DNA of 64,000 nt, taken from contig CAUDNR010003435.1 in assembly GCA_958430865.1 (NCBI GenBank), forward strand, positions 1 to 64,000, read 5' to 3'. The stretch comes from Entrophospora sp. SA101 (lineage: Eukaryota > Glomeromycota > Glomeromycetes > Entrophosporales > Entrophosporaceae). Shown here in pieces: positions 48,849-61,951 of the stretch. Under the pieces are notes generated by a model. That model made no database searches, was not told where the DNA came from, and worked only from the letters and a program-made list of their open reading frames with translations. Position 1 is the first letter of the stretch, and each line of letters starts with the position of its first letter. Both the position numbers and the translations under genes were made by a program.

Positions 48849-50537
48849 ATGGACTTAACAATATTAGAAAAATATTTTCATGAAAATAAAAGATTATTAA
48901 ATACAGAAGATTTTTATGATGTAAAAATATATGTGGGTGTAGAACCAAATATTAAAGAAATTCATGCTCACGCATCTATAATATGTGCTCATTGTCCATT
49001 TTTTAGCGCTATATTAAGTAATGCAACAAAAGAAAATGGCTATTACATTGTTGAAAAAGTTAATATTAATGAGCAACTTTTCAAAAGTATTCTAAAGTAA
49101 GCTAAAAACAAAAACTATAGTCAAACCTTGTCACAACGGATAAAAAAGTGTATTTGAAATCCGTTATGCCAAAATTACTAGTTTCGTCATAGCGGATTTT
49201 ATATGCGAAGTAAAAAATTTAATAAAAATCCGTTACAACACGAATTTAATCATAATCCGTTGTGGCAAGGTTTTGACTAATCTACTAATTAATATTAATT
49301 GTTAATTAATAACATATTAATTTATTATTATTATCTACCTTTATATAAAAGATTTTTGTACACATGTAAAATCGAATTAGATAATTTTACTGGAGTTGAT
49401 GTATTAGAAATATTGGTTGCAGCTGACGAACTTGGCATTGAGTCACTTTATAAATACACAATGAACTATTTTGTTAATAAACATGAAGATTATATAAAAA
49501 CAAACCCAGTTGAAATTTTACAATTAATTTATTCTGACAAAAAATTCAAAGAATTGAAAAATATCTATTTGAAAAAATTTTGCAATTATAGCGAAAAATT
49601 ATTTCAGTCGAGCAAATTTGAGTCATTGGAAAAATCAATCCTATTGGAAATTCTCAAAAGAGATGATTTTTCTGTTAACGAGATAGTTGTTTGGGAAAAT
49701 ATTCTTAAATGGGGATTATCAAGACATCCAGAAATCGATAATAATGATCCTAAAGGTTGGTTATTACAAAATTTTGTTAGTTTGGGTAACACGTTAAAAG
49801 AGCTTATTTCTCTGGTGAGATTCCAGGATATTTCTAAAGAGGACTTTTTTGATAAAGTTGTACCCTATCAAAAGCTTTTTACCAAGTTTTTCTGGAACAA
49901 CCTATTACAATATTATTTAATTCCTTATAGACAACAAGCATTAACCTTATTACCATCAAGAAATCCAAAATTTGAATTAAGAACTGAATCAAGGAATTCA
50001 AAGCTTGAATCAATGACAATTAATGAAAAGCTTACTTTGCTTTTTGCAAGTTGGATAGATAGAAAAAGCTCGCCATATAATTCACACAAAGAAGTTAAAT
50101 ATGAATTTAAGCTTTTACATCGCAGTAGCAAAGATGGCTTAAACAATATTACATTTCACCAAAAATATGATAATATCAACAAAACCCTTGTAATTGGTAA
50201 AATACAAAATTCAGATCAAATAATTGGCGGCTATAATCCACTCGACTGGGGTGGACATGGCTATAAAGCAACAACTGAAAGTTTTATATTTAACATAACT
50301 GATAGAAATGATGTTGGTACTGCTCAATTTAGTTATGTTAATAATGATTATCATCAGAATGCAATTCATTGTGGCCCTTCTTATTTACCTACCTTTGGCA
50401 GTGGCCATGATATTCGATTTTTCATAAATGGTAGGATTTCTAGTACTCCTTGTACTTATAATAACATTAACATCGTATTAAATAATAATAGTAGATTTAA
50501 TGAATTAGAAGTTTTTCAAATAATTGATAAAAATTAA
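48849..50537 (+). CDS. BTB-BACK-TLDc protein, intact
   Basis: Exons 48849-49096 (donor GTAAGC) and 49352-50537 (acceptor AAAAG) join in frame to 477 residues. BTB: about 22-100 (EDFYDVKIYVG, EIHAHASIICAHCPFFSAIL, SILKFLYTCKIEL). BACK: about 125-215 (NPVEILQLIYSDKKFKELKN to WGLSRHPEI). TLDc: about 300-477 (SDQIIGGYNPLDW to ELEVFQIID). It is a close paralogue of the broken gene at 23791-25263 but differs at many positions, so it is not part of the recent block duplication. The intron carries a MITE. AATAAA occurs 4 bases after the stop. Molecular role is unknown; BTB suggests a cullin-3 adaptor. Confidence 0.9.
49120..49277. mobile_element. 158-bp MITE inside the BTB-TLDc intron
   Basis: Ends GTCAAACCTTGTCACAACGG and, reverse-complemented, GTCAAAACCTTGCCACAACG form a strong inverted repeat of about 25 bases, flanked by TA on both sides (49118-49119 and 49278-49279). 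TA duplications and GTC-AAACCT ends fit pogo/Tigger-like Tc1/mariner MITEs. The paralogue at 23791 has an 80-base intron without it. Confidence 0.85.
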
Positions 50538-51657
50538 TTCAATAAATAAAGTCATGCTCATTATCCAAGTTGCATTATCCATTTTTTAGAAATGCGATAA
50601 AAAAAAAGGATATTGTATATATATTCTTATGAAATTATTATTGATTTTTAATTTAAATACACATGTAAAAATGATTTTGTAAAATTCAGCGGTTGTCGCA
50701 ACAATTTGACGATTGGGGTTTTTTATAGCTTGTAAATTCTTTAGCATTTGTATAATGCCTTTTTTTCCTAAATAGTAATAATAAAATAATTTCTTTTCTA
50801 TTTGTTATTAATAATTGCTTTAATTCGTGTTTTTGTTATTGACTAGATATTAATTATCACCGACATAATTATTATAATAAATAATCAACAAAAATAGTAA
50901 GTGGGTTTAAAGCTTTTTTAGAACAATATTTATTATTGATTGTAACATTCATATCGGCAGATTTGGTTTTGGGCCATAAAAAGTCTTTGGAATTATCAAA
51001 GCCACCCCAGATTTAGTTATACTTTTTCACGACTAACCAATGGAAAACACATTCCTAAATTTGGTTAAAACCGAAGATATGTTATCAAAACCGCCAATAT
51101 GATGTAGTTTACACAGATTAACCTTAATTATTTATGCAAGCAAATATTCTTTTTTATCAAGTAATGGCTTATTATTATGTTGTAATATTTACATAGAATA
51201 ACAATAATAATAACTTACATAGTAACAATAGTAATAGTACAGCACACCAGGGGGTTAGCATTTTCTACGTGTGTGCAATTAACGAACAAGAATTTTTTTA
51301 TCCTTCACATTCTCCTTCTTCAATACAACAGATTTTAGATGTTTTCAATTTTTTTTTTTTCAAAATAAAAGAATTAGGATTTTTTTTTTCAATACTAGGC
51401 TTTTGCCACGTGTCTGATGATAATTCCACAAACTTGAATCAAATGTATTATTTTCGCAGTTGTATATTTAAAAATTCCACAGGAGGTTCCCGAGCCATGA
51501 AAACCTTGCAAATTCCTAAATAAGTTTTGCGCTTGTTTATGTATTATTATTATATCACTAATACTAGTAATTCTAGCCATCCGACTTTTAATTTAAAATA
51601 GGAATCAGTAATGATCATATTACGTTATTAATATTGACACAAAAATCTTCGTTCATT
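50538..51657. other. Intergenic region, no gene recognised
   Basis: AT-rich, with poly-T runs near 51350-51390. An 84-codon frame (51269-51523) is Phe-rich from these runs and carries no recognisable domain. Confidence 0.5.
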
Positions 51658-51823
51658 ATGCAATTGTTTACGAAAACAACAACTGGAAAAAGTCATTACT
51701 TTGGAGGTATCATAGGATGGTATTATTGAGAAAGAAGATTTTCTCCTGATAAACTGCGTATACAATCGTATGGTAAATAAAAAAAAGTCCACGGTGCGTC
51801 TTGTACTTGAATTGCATGGAGGA
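51658..51823 (+). pseudogene. Decayed ubiquitin-like gene
   Basis: Starts MQLFTKTTTGK, matching the ubiquitin N-terminus MQIFVKTLTGK. After frame changes it shows SPDKLRIQSYGK, corresponding to PPDQQRLIFAGK, and then KKSTVRLVLELHGG, corresponding to KESTLHLVLRLRGG. The order and spacing follow ubiquitin, but the segment after residue 11 is shortened and shifted. The final frame stays open beyond GG (MFQEINGRVDSMYFHYLHNV), so it may be a relic of a ubiquitin-like fusion gene. Confidence 0.6.
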
Positions 51824-52653
51824 ATGTTTCAAGAAATCAACGGGCGTGTGGATTCGATGTATTTCCATTACTTACACAATGTCTGCAAGAAGGCATTGCT
51901 TGTAACTGTTGTGGTGAGTAAGCGGAAGAAGAATGGAGAAAGATAAATGTATAATTCTCGGATTCATCATATCAAATATTTCTTCAAAAGATCTCTGTCT
52001 CTATTAATCTTTCCCAATGCCTCCAACAACGAAGATAGGGACATTGCGATTGTTACTTGAGGAAGAAAGACAAAGGTTTTTTCACTAATGTTGGAAGTGA
52101 CCACACATCTGACAAGGGCCGGTTATATCACAGAACAAATGCAACCTGAGAGTTTGGTTATTCAAATTGCACCACAAACTTTATCATTCAAAAAATTTTA
52201 TGTTACTATTAATCTTTTCCCATTTTTATTTTCTGCATTTCATGACACTCAAAGAAGGAATGTTAGCATTCTATTGTCTACTGGTTTCCACATATATCAA
52301 TTAATTCATCAAACTTAATTCAATTGCATTCACTTTATAAACCAAGTCGACTACTTTTTGTTCTTCTTGTGGATCATATACTTGTCCTTTATATATATAT
52401 CGATACATACATTTACGAGGAATATCAAAATAAATGTAGAATTCAAATTCGTGAAACGTATTCCATTGATGTTTGGCCTATTAGTAATGTTGCAGATGTC
52501 AAAGAACATCGTACTTTAGAAGGACGATTAACAATTGCGCGTGAAATTGTTAGAGCTACCGATTTGAAGATTCTTGTGTTATGGCAGACACAAGGGATAA
52601 TATTTTTTGAAGTTATATTCGCCTTGACCATTCCGATTTTTATCATAGCGTGA
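51824..52653 (+). other. Coding-like fragments of an unrecognised gene
   Basis: Three plus-strand stretches look like protein: MPPTTKIGTLRLLLEEERQR near 52018, YITEQMQPESLVIQIAPQT near 52122, and SIDVWPISNVADVKEHRT to REIVRATDLKILVLW at about 52460-52590. They lie in different frames with stops between them, and I could not build a convincing intron model. They follow the ubiquitin-like relic and could be the rest of the same decayed gene. Confidence 0.3.
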
Positions 52654-52928
52654 AATTTGTTTGGATGCCAAAGGAGGCATGTTATGATGCAATGTACTTG
52701 ATTAATTGCTTGGGCATTCTTCTTGATGATTGATAAATATCCAGGTTATTTCTGCAAAAATTAAATATATTATTAATACACGTGCAAATATTATATGGCG
52801 GATGAATCACTAAAAAGAACATTTTTTCAATTCCTCAATTTATTTATTATATACAAGAAAAAAATTTTTATTTTTAAAAAAAAAAAAATTGTTTCTAATT
52901 TTTTAATCATCCATTATTCATTGAAGGA

Positions 52929-52961
<33 letters not shown>

Positions 52962-53241
52962 TAATATTTATATAGATTGACCAAAGGAGGGAGGAGATTT
53001 GTTGAATTATATATAAAAACTATTACAATTATTTATTTTTTCGCACACGCACACAAATTAATAGCTTTGTTATGATCATATGTTATATTATATTTCCAGC
53101 AATAAAAAAAAATAATTAAAAAAAATTTACAAATTTGCTACGTTTGATAATTAGCAAAATAAAAAAAAAAGCAAATTTACAAATAGACAAATAAAGAAAC
53201 ATGTTATATTTCCATTAACCAAGCTCTCATAAAAGTTGTCC
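52654..53241. other. Intergenic region between unique region 2 and copy C
   Basis: Contains a TA microsatellite at about 52935-52961 and poly-A runs. Positions 53165-53222 extend beyond the kinase stop codon in copy C into sequence that is replaced by the N gap in copy B. Confidence 0.5.
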
Positions 53242-56133
53242 TCAAAATTCATTATTTGACTGTCCACCAACTTTAACACCACGATTAAACATTACCACGC
53301 CAGTTAACATTTTACTCAAATTGGTTTTTGTAGATTTAGTAACTTTTTTCTTTGGAGTTTTCTCAAAATATTTTGATGGTGGTGGTGAACGAGTTCCTGT
53401 TCTTTTATTATTATCGTTATTGTCACGAGAAGGAGTTATTGTAGACTCTGCTTTGGAAGCTGTTGTAATTGAAAAGGTTACTCTGGAAGAAGCGAAAGAA
53501 CTATTTTTAACATCGTTCTTATTATTGTTGCTAATAATGTCCTTTGGTGTACTTAAAACAACTGGATCAGTTGATGATGATTTAGTAGTAGTTGTAGTTG
53601 TTTCATTTGATTGATATGGATGATAATAAGCAGTTGTTGTGGTCGGAAATGAAGTCCGATGAGAATTTTTAATTGATTGTGAACTTTTTGTTTTACGTGG
53701 TGAATGATGTAAAGAAGGCGCAGATCTCTTACTAATTACATTTTTTGACTTGTTGATAGAAAGTGAACTATTATAGTTGTTATCATTATTATAATCTTGA
53801 CCAAAATAATGATTATTATAAATTTTGTTGCTGTTGTAGTTGTTGTAATGATTATATGATCGCTTGGTAGGCGTAGTAGGATGCTCGACTTGATTATAAC
53901 GATTATTAAATGAATCCCATGGTGAAGGTGATGTTGATTCATTACTAAAATTATTATTATTGGTCAAAGATCCGCGACGTCTATTAGCACCCCATACAGA
54001 AAGTTGTTGTTCCTGTTTTTCTTTACGACGTTTTTCAACACGTTCACGGCGTTGATTAGATGAAGACCAATGATCATTAAATGTTGTAGTTGTTGGTGAT
54101 GACGGTGATGTGTCATCACGTTGATGATAATCATTACAGTCTACACGAGGAGTTCTTAATGGCTCATCCCAAGGTTTAGCTTTACAATAAATAATTTTTG
54201 GTGGTGTAACAGATAAAAGAACTTTACTGTTACTATTTCTATTGTTATTGGTAGTATTACCAATATTTGTAGCAATGGCGCTAGTTTTTGTAGTCGTTGA
54301 TAAATTTTCTTCTTGTTGTGTATGATTATTGTTGATTGTTTGTAATCGTTTAATAATATTACTATTGGTATCTTCATCTGTACCAAATCCAGAATCAGCG
54401 TCACTGTTATTAGCAGCAATTGAATCATCATAATCTAGATTTTCGTTATCATTAACAACAATAGTCAATGACGGTGGTTTAGCGTTAGCATTAGTGATAA
54501 TAATTGGTTGCTGTTCAATCGGTGAATAATCATCATCATTATTAATTTCCTTGAATGGTGATGATGGTGACGTGATTGATTTACGGTCATCATTATTATT
54601 AATTTCAACTTTATTATCATTGTCATCGTCTTTGATGCTTAATTCTTTGACAAATGCCCCTAAAATATCTGACCAAGAATCATGGCGTGCGACATGATCA
54701 TCGTCACCATCATAATTATCGTCATAATCAATATTATATTTGTTATTGTCCTCCTTGTTGCTGCTGCGACTGCTGCTATTAAGACTCGATGGTTTATAGG
54801 ATTCGTCTTTAGTACTGTCAATAGCCGTATTCATTTTTTCATTTAAATCTTCACACCAAAGTTTCCATTGATCAATTTCAATCCGACCTTTTTCAGGGCT
54901 ATTGAATACATAATTTGCCAAAAAGTATGCAACTTTTTTTGGTATTCTCGGAAATTTTCGCATCAAAAATCCAACCTTGTCGGTTCGAAATGAGGCAAAT
55001 GATTTGCATTGGTCCGGATTTGGATCACTCCATGGTGAACGATGATAGACCAAGTTAAGAAAAATTATACCTAATGACCAAATATCTGCGAGTCGTGTAT
55101 TATATGTTTCATCTATGGGATTACGACATTCTATAATTATTTATTTATAGAAGAAAAAAATAAACACCATTTTTAAATATTAGATAATACAATACAAATG
55201 AATAAATGAGTGAATGAATGAGTGAATGAGTGAATGAGTGAATGAGTGAATATAACTAACCATAACTCATGTAAGGTTTAGAGCCACAATCAAAATCAAT
55301 TGATTCAACTTCATCAGTAGCCAAACCAAAATCGGTCAATTTTATTTGTATTTCAAATCCATATCCGTTATTATCACCATGACCGCTTTTGTTCTTATTT
55401 TTTTTATTGTTCTTATTAACCATGACAATAAAATTTTCAGGTTTGAGATCACGATGAGCAATACCTTTACTATGACAATAGCCTACAGCTTCCAAGATTT
55501 GCATAAAGACATGCTCTACGAGATTTATTCTTTCGTGTTCTGATAAACGTTTACCAGTTCTTGTATCTATGGCATCGTTATTTTGAGTCAACCAATAATA
55601 TAAATCTTGGCCTTCACAATACTCGAGCACTAGAAAGAGCCATTCCGATGTTTCAAAATAATGTTCCAATTTCACTATATTAGGATGTGAAAGTTTTTCA
55701 TGAAGAAGCACCTAACAATAAAAATTAATCGATAGTTAGTAATTGAATTAATAAATAAAATGAATTAATAATGACTATAATTGTTTTTATCGCTAAAAAA
55801 AACGAATTAATATATATTTACCTCATTGCGTTGAACTTCCAAATGATCATCGTTTAGTTCAGCTTTAGATAAACATTTTAAAGCGTAAAATTTATTTGTA
55901 GATTTTTCGCGAACCATATAAACAACAGCGTATGAACCGTTGCCAAGTGGCCGAATCAATTGATACTCCAAGCCATCCTTACTATTTACAATTGTTGAAC
56001 CGATTTTAAATGGTAAAATGATCGGCGATGTTAAGGGTCCAGGTATTAATGGTTGTTGATATTTAGAGATTGGTTCGTCGATCATTGGTGTAGCAGGTCT
56101 GGTTGGGGTGGATGAAGATCTTTTAAAACCCAT
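53242..56133 (-). CDS. Ran1/Ksp1-like Ser/Thr protein kinase, copy C, complete
   Basis: Minus-strand exons 55822-56133, 55261-55711 and 53242-55130 encode the same 883 residues as copy B; coordinates sum to 93225 with copy B throughout, so no indel separates them. It shares with copy B the CGA codon and four CACTCATT units that copy A lacks. Natural 3' flanking sequence continues below 53242, which shows that the coding region really ends here and is not clipped by the assembly. Confidence 0.9.
55204..55248. repeat. CACTCATT microsatellite in kinase intron 2, copy C
   Basis: Reverse complement of the copy B microsatellite with the same number of units. Confidence 0.85.
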
Positions 56134-59100
56134 GTTTTGTATTATTGATAAATTAATTATATAACTTTGCTTTTTTTTTTTTTTGTTTTAGAAGAAATAA
56201 ATTTTGTTTTTTTTTTTTTGATTAATAAAATCAAGAACCCGCTTGAGATTTTTTTTAAATAATTTTTGGTAATAATAACCAAAGATTAAAGAGAAAATAA
56301 AAAGTTGGTAAAGTGTGAAAAAGAAAGAAAACGCGGGATTGATAAAATTTGTTGGGGTGAAAATTACAAATTGTGGTATTTTTGATGTTTTTGTTGATAA
56401 GTTAATGAAAGTTATTATATATAATTGTTTTGAATAATTATTGATATAGATCGAGAATGTTGTTGATGATGTTAATGGGGTTTTTTTTATTTGATGATGT
56501 TGAATGAAGAGTTTGCTATTTTGTTGTCGTTGAATCGCTGATCAACCAATAAACAAGTACTCAAATAATAGTGGTGATGGTGGTGGTGATGATTAACGCG
56601 GTGAAGTTGATTGAATGAAAATATGGACATCTTTTTGAAAAGAAGAAAAAATAAAAAGTGGTAATTTTTTTTAAAAAATTTAATACTCCATACTGACACT
56701 ATTTGTCAGTAAATTAAATAATATTGAAGGGTGTTTATATATATAATAATTAAAATAATTAATTAAAATAAAAAGGGGAAAATAAAAAAGGAAATAGAAA
56801 TTATGTATATTAACTATATTACAAATTTAGAAAATAATAATAGTGAGAGTGAAGGGAAGAAGGATGTACAAAATAATGTGGCGATGATTGGTAAATATAT
56901 ATTTATAAAACTTGAAATACTATTTAATTAAGGTTTAAGGTTTAAGAATTTTTTTTTGTTGTATAGAAAGGAGTGAAGATACTTGCATATATAGCAAGAT
57001 TAAGAATGTAGTGAGGTAAAGAAGAATGGGAAAGAAGACGTAACACGCACTCCTCTTGTTGAACTGACTGACTATACAAACAACTTAATGATTAAATGAA
57101 TATAAAAATATAATATTATAAAGTAGATAAGATTTAGTACATTACAAGAAAATCAATAAATGGTTTTATTATTAAAGAAACTAAACCAGTTGAGAAATTA
57201 AAAAGATATACCAGGCTAAATTATCAACGAGTAATCTGAAGAAAGAATGATGATGTGAGATGCCTGTTAAAAGCAACAATTATTGCTCCTAATAAAAAGA
57301 AATGTTGTACGGCCCCGCAAACCTTTTGAGATTTCTCGTACACGAAAAATACTTTCAACCAAAGGAATGAAGGGACGCTTTGTATATATTGTTTTCTTTG
57401 GTTGGATCGTTTATTTATTATATATTTTTTCTTTCTTTCTCAGTTGCTCCTATATCGTATGTTTTTTTTTTGACCAGGTGAATTCTTCTTTCGTCTGGCA
57501 AGAAGGCACTATAAAATATTAATTATATTTTTTGATTTGTGATTTTTGAAGATTTTCTTTTTTTTTAAAAAAAAAAAAAGGAAAATTGATTAGAATTCGT
57601 TTTATACTTATATGTATATAATGATATAAGATATGTAATAAACTTTTATAAACTTTCGGTCTTTAAACTTCTTAATTATATTGATAAATCAATGATAAAT
57701 AACAAATATAACACCATATAATATATAATACATAAAATAATAATAGCAACAATAATAAATTTTTGATGCATCAACCTGCTGTTGAGATATCATCAAATAC
57801 ACACATTCATAATCACGCCATAATTATTAATAATAAGTATTTTTAAATTTTTAAATTTTTTATTGTAATAAAAATCAGTTTTTCTCGAAAGAAATTCAAA
57901 TAAAAATAATAACTTGAAAAAAAATAGAGATATAATAACAATATATTATTTATTATAATAAAAATGAAAATAACAAGTACCAATAAAGAATCCGATATAT
58001 TAACAGACGCGAGCTTTTTTGTCCTAGAAGCCTTTTCGTTGAAGAGCTTGAAAATTTAAATTTACCGGCTGGCAATTTAAAGTAAGGTGATGGTGAGTTT
58101 GGTGAGGTGAGGTAAGGTGGTGAGAATATGTGAGTAGTGTTGAATAATTGAGAATATGAAATGAGAATGATTAGGTGCGAGATGTGAGAAATATTTAGGA
58201 GTAAAAAGAAACGAAGCACAAAAACAACAATGTATATATATCTAGGAGACTGTTATATAATAAGTTGTTTTAATATATTATTATTATTTTGTAAGTAGTT
58301 GAAGAAAGTCTTTATAATAAATAATATTAATGATGTTTGTTTATTTTTACTTTTCAAAATATTTTTAAAAATATTTATTAAAGGATTTTGGTCCTCAAAA
58401 ATCAAAAATCAAAGATAAAAATTTGATTGGAGAGAAACCAAACTGAATCATAAAAAACTATCACTGTTCTATTTATTACAATTTTATTCATAACCTGTGA
58501 CTAATTAAGTGAAGTGACAACACTTAATAAAGTGCGTGCTACACCAATCAATCTCGTACAAAATAAATTATTTGGGGAGTTTTTCATAATCAACGTAATA
58601 TATGACAACAATAATAAATATTATAGGAATTTGGTAATAAACGGTATGTGTGTTTTTTTGTGTGTAAAAGCCAAATGACTAATGACTAATTAATTCAAAC
58701 CAGTAATTAATATTAATAATATGTACATTATGTTATTCACTATTATTACACACACATATAACAAATAAAGAAGAGAAATATTGTAATTTTTAAAGTTCCA
58801 CGCGTCATGTATTACGTACCGAAATAATTCAACATGTTCAATTATTTAAGTCATCTAATTTAGAATATAAAGATTGTAAACAAAGATGAGTCAATCACTA
58901 TTTTTTTAATATATAATTAATTAATTTAGAATTATTCATTGTATAATGTATATTAATATATATGTAAATGTGTATATATATATATGTATATATATATATG
59001 TACAAATATATATAAATAAATAAAAAATAGCAACAAAGAATTTTGAAGATCATATTTAATTAATTTTAATTAACTATATAAATATCGGAAAGAAAAGTGT

Positions 59101-60425
59101 CGCGAAGGAAGCTTGCTATAAGAGCTCAAGAATAACATCGCGAAGACAAGAAGATGAATAATTAATTAATTAATTAGCATCATTATATCAATCAATTACC
59201 AACGAATTTATCAATTAATTTATCAATCAATCAGTTTAATGAATATTAATTTATCAATCAATAATTTCTTAATAATACAAATTAAAAAGATTTAAGCAAA
59301 GATCTGTGAGGAAATTTTAATAAGTTTATAAAAGAAAAGATAAATATGTTAGAAAAGAAAATCATTAATAATAGTAAAAAGGCTATATTACAATACATTT
59401 TGGTTTTTTTGACACGATAGCGTGATTTGTACTAGTCACGCGTAACTTTAAAATTACACATTCTTTAATTTTTTTTTTCCCCAACTTTTTTGTATTTTCT
59501 TTCAAGCACGTACACAACACTAACATTTTATGTACGAATAATTATAGATTCATACATTTTAATTTTATTATGGGACCGCCAAATATCATTTGATTTAGGG
59601 GGTGTAGGGAGTCTCTGAAACGTGTAATGTCATGTGACTTTAATAATACGTTTTACAAATAATTACAAAATCAAATTAGTGATGGTTCTTTTCTTAAAGT
59701 ACTCACTTGATAATGTAAAGTAAAGGAATAATTGGCATTGGTTTATTTGTTGTGGTCACAGAAAAGAAAATTCGCACATAATTAATTACTGCCGTTGCTA
59801 CTTTGTGAAGATGGTTCTTTTTAATATTTAAATTGGTTACATATGTAGTTCCACCCTTAAATATAGATTTTTGGGGTTCTCACACGAAAAATTCATTCCT
59901 CTTTCTTTTTACTAAATAAAATAATGCTTAACAAGAAAAACATTGTCCCAATCGTTTCGTGACACCTTTACATGCGAGATACTTTAATTAACAGTATGGT
60001 TATTGTTATTATTGTTAAAATATTTTTTGATAAACTAAAAGGCTACAGCCTCTTATCTTATATACGAAAATCAAGAAATTTCAAAACAAAAGGCTATACT
60101 TGATAGTTTGTATAACCGTCGAGCAGAAGAGGAATCTTCGATATACTCAGGATTGTTATTGATCATCAGTTTATTTGTTTACTTCATAATAAAAAAGTCG
60201 AATTCTTGAGTTTTGAACATTTTATTGTTTATGATAAAAAAAATTATGTCTATATCTATCTTATATCTGTTGCTGTTAGAAAGTAATTGGCGAGAAAATA
60301 AAAAATTGATTGTGATGTTTCTTTATATAAATCAGTAAAGGTGATAAATAATAAATAATAACTGATTGAATTTTCACTCAACAAATCTTTTGATAAGATT
60401 TTTTATTTAATTTTTAATGGTTTAA
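56134..60425. other. Long AT-rich intergenic and probable kinase leader region, copy C
   Basis: Inverted counterpart of 32800-37091. Landmarks compared (pyrimidine-rich tract, TA tract near 58970-59000, TTAATTAA runs near 59160) fall at exactly mirrored positions. No gene was recognised. Confidence 0.45.
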
Positions 60426-61531
60426 AGAAATATCCACCGTGCCAAAGACTTCAAATATATTGACCGAATATCATTTCCCTTGAAAACAAGGGCTGAAGGC
60501 TATTTCGCCACTTATTTAAAGGAAAAGAACCTTTTTGAAACAATTTTGGATGATAATAATTCTCAATCGTTGCAAGATATTTTCCTATTCACTCGTATTT
60601 ATCTCAATTATCGCCATAGCTGAAACTTGGATCTAAATAAAACAAAATTCAATATTAACGGCAGTTAATCGCGCTAAAATTCTAGCGCGCCCTGCGTTTT
60701 ATTGCTGAGGCTCGAAAATTTATTGATAATTATAAAAAATATGATATGAACATGTTATTGGAAAATGGTTATGATGATTGTCAAACCAGAGAATTGAATC
60801 TTCTCTTTATTGGATTATAATTCAAACCTTTCATCAAGACAATTGGATCCTATCATTATAGAGAGTAATGATAGTTATGGTAAACCGCCCGCCTTTAACT
60901 TACATATATAGTGTTTCTGATTGTCGATTGTGTCAGAATACAAATAAGATTATGGATTTTTTAATTTCAATGAGAATGAAGGTTCCTGGACTGAAAAGCC
61001 TTTTTTTTTTTTTAAGAAAAATAATATCACTTTCACCACATTTGTCATCGGGAGCCTTTTGCAATTTATGCCTATTACTAAAAATGATTACGAGCCAATT
61101 GCAAAAGATAAAATCTGCATGCATTGGTTACAAACGACGAGGTTTGCAAAAACTATTTTTCTTTCAATTTTTATAATTTTTGTTTAAATTAAAAAAGTAA
61201 AAATTATAATAGAAACTTTTGATGAAATTGTGAAACAAATATCTTGTGCTATAAAGGTAAATATGCACACATATATTTGTGTATTTGTTGTTGTAACCTG
61301 AAATTTTAAAAAGTTATTAAAATTGAAACAAATATAGAAAATTCAACATTTTTTTGCCGAATTTACTGCACGGCATCTTATTATTTAATTCAAGAAATGG
61401 TTTCGCATTTCATTTGATTACCTTTATGAATCTGGCGTGATTGAAAAAAGAATGCGTGTGACCACTTGCTTGAACATTGTTGATAATTTGGTTGAAAAGA
61501 CTGGACATACAATTATTGTTATTATGGCATA
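60426..61531 (+). pseudogene. Decayed unrecognised gene, copy C
   Basis: Plus-strand counterpart of 6758-7863. The clearest frames here are 60426-60623 (ending LFTRIYLNYRHS then TGA) and the stretch ending IVDNLVEKTGHTIIVIMA before TAG at 61529-61531. The same stops are present as in copies A and B. Confidence 0.35.
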
Positions 61532-61688
61532 GTTTAATAATTAGAATGATGGTGGTTTTTAATTAGGCTTAAATAATTGGCAGTACGTGTCACTAATATA
61601 TAATCTTATCAGTCAATCAACTTTATACAATCGTACGTACCTCTCCATATAAAAACATCATATAAAAACATCTCTACAAGAGCATATA

Positions 61689-61800
61689 TGTCGGGAACCA
61701 ATTACTATTAATCTTATTATTACAGAAAATACCTCTCTATCTATGAACAACCTCTCCCTCTGTAAGAACATTTTTTAGAAAAGTTACTATGTTCCCGACA
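61689..61800. mobile_element. Candidate 112-bp MITE, copy C
   Basis: Inverted counterpart of 31425-31536 with the same 10-bp terminal repeats. Confidence 0.45.
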
Positions 61801-61951
61801 GAATCCTTATATGGATGTATATGTCATTTTTAAAATAAAAAAATAATTCGCAAAATTGATATGCAATAGTATGCCTATTTTGATTTTGTACTAAAATAGT
61901 GGGAGATCAAATTTAAATTTTTTATTATTTGTTTTCTCAAAAATTTTGAAG

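Noticed and set aside
49604..50146. Minus-strand frames within the intact BTB-TLDc gene
   Set aside because: Antisense shadows of exon 2, which has family motifs on the plus strand.
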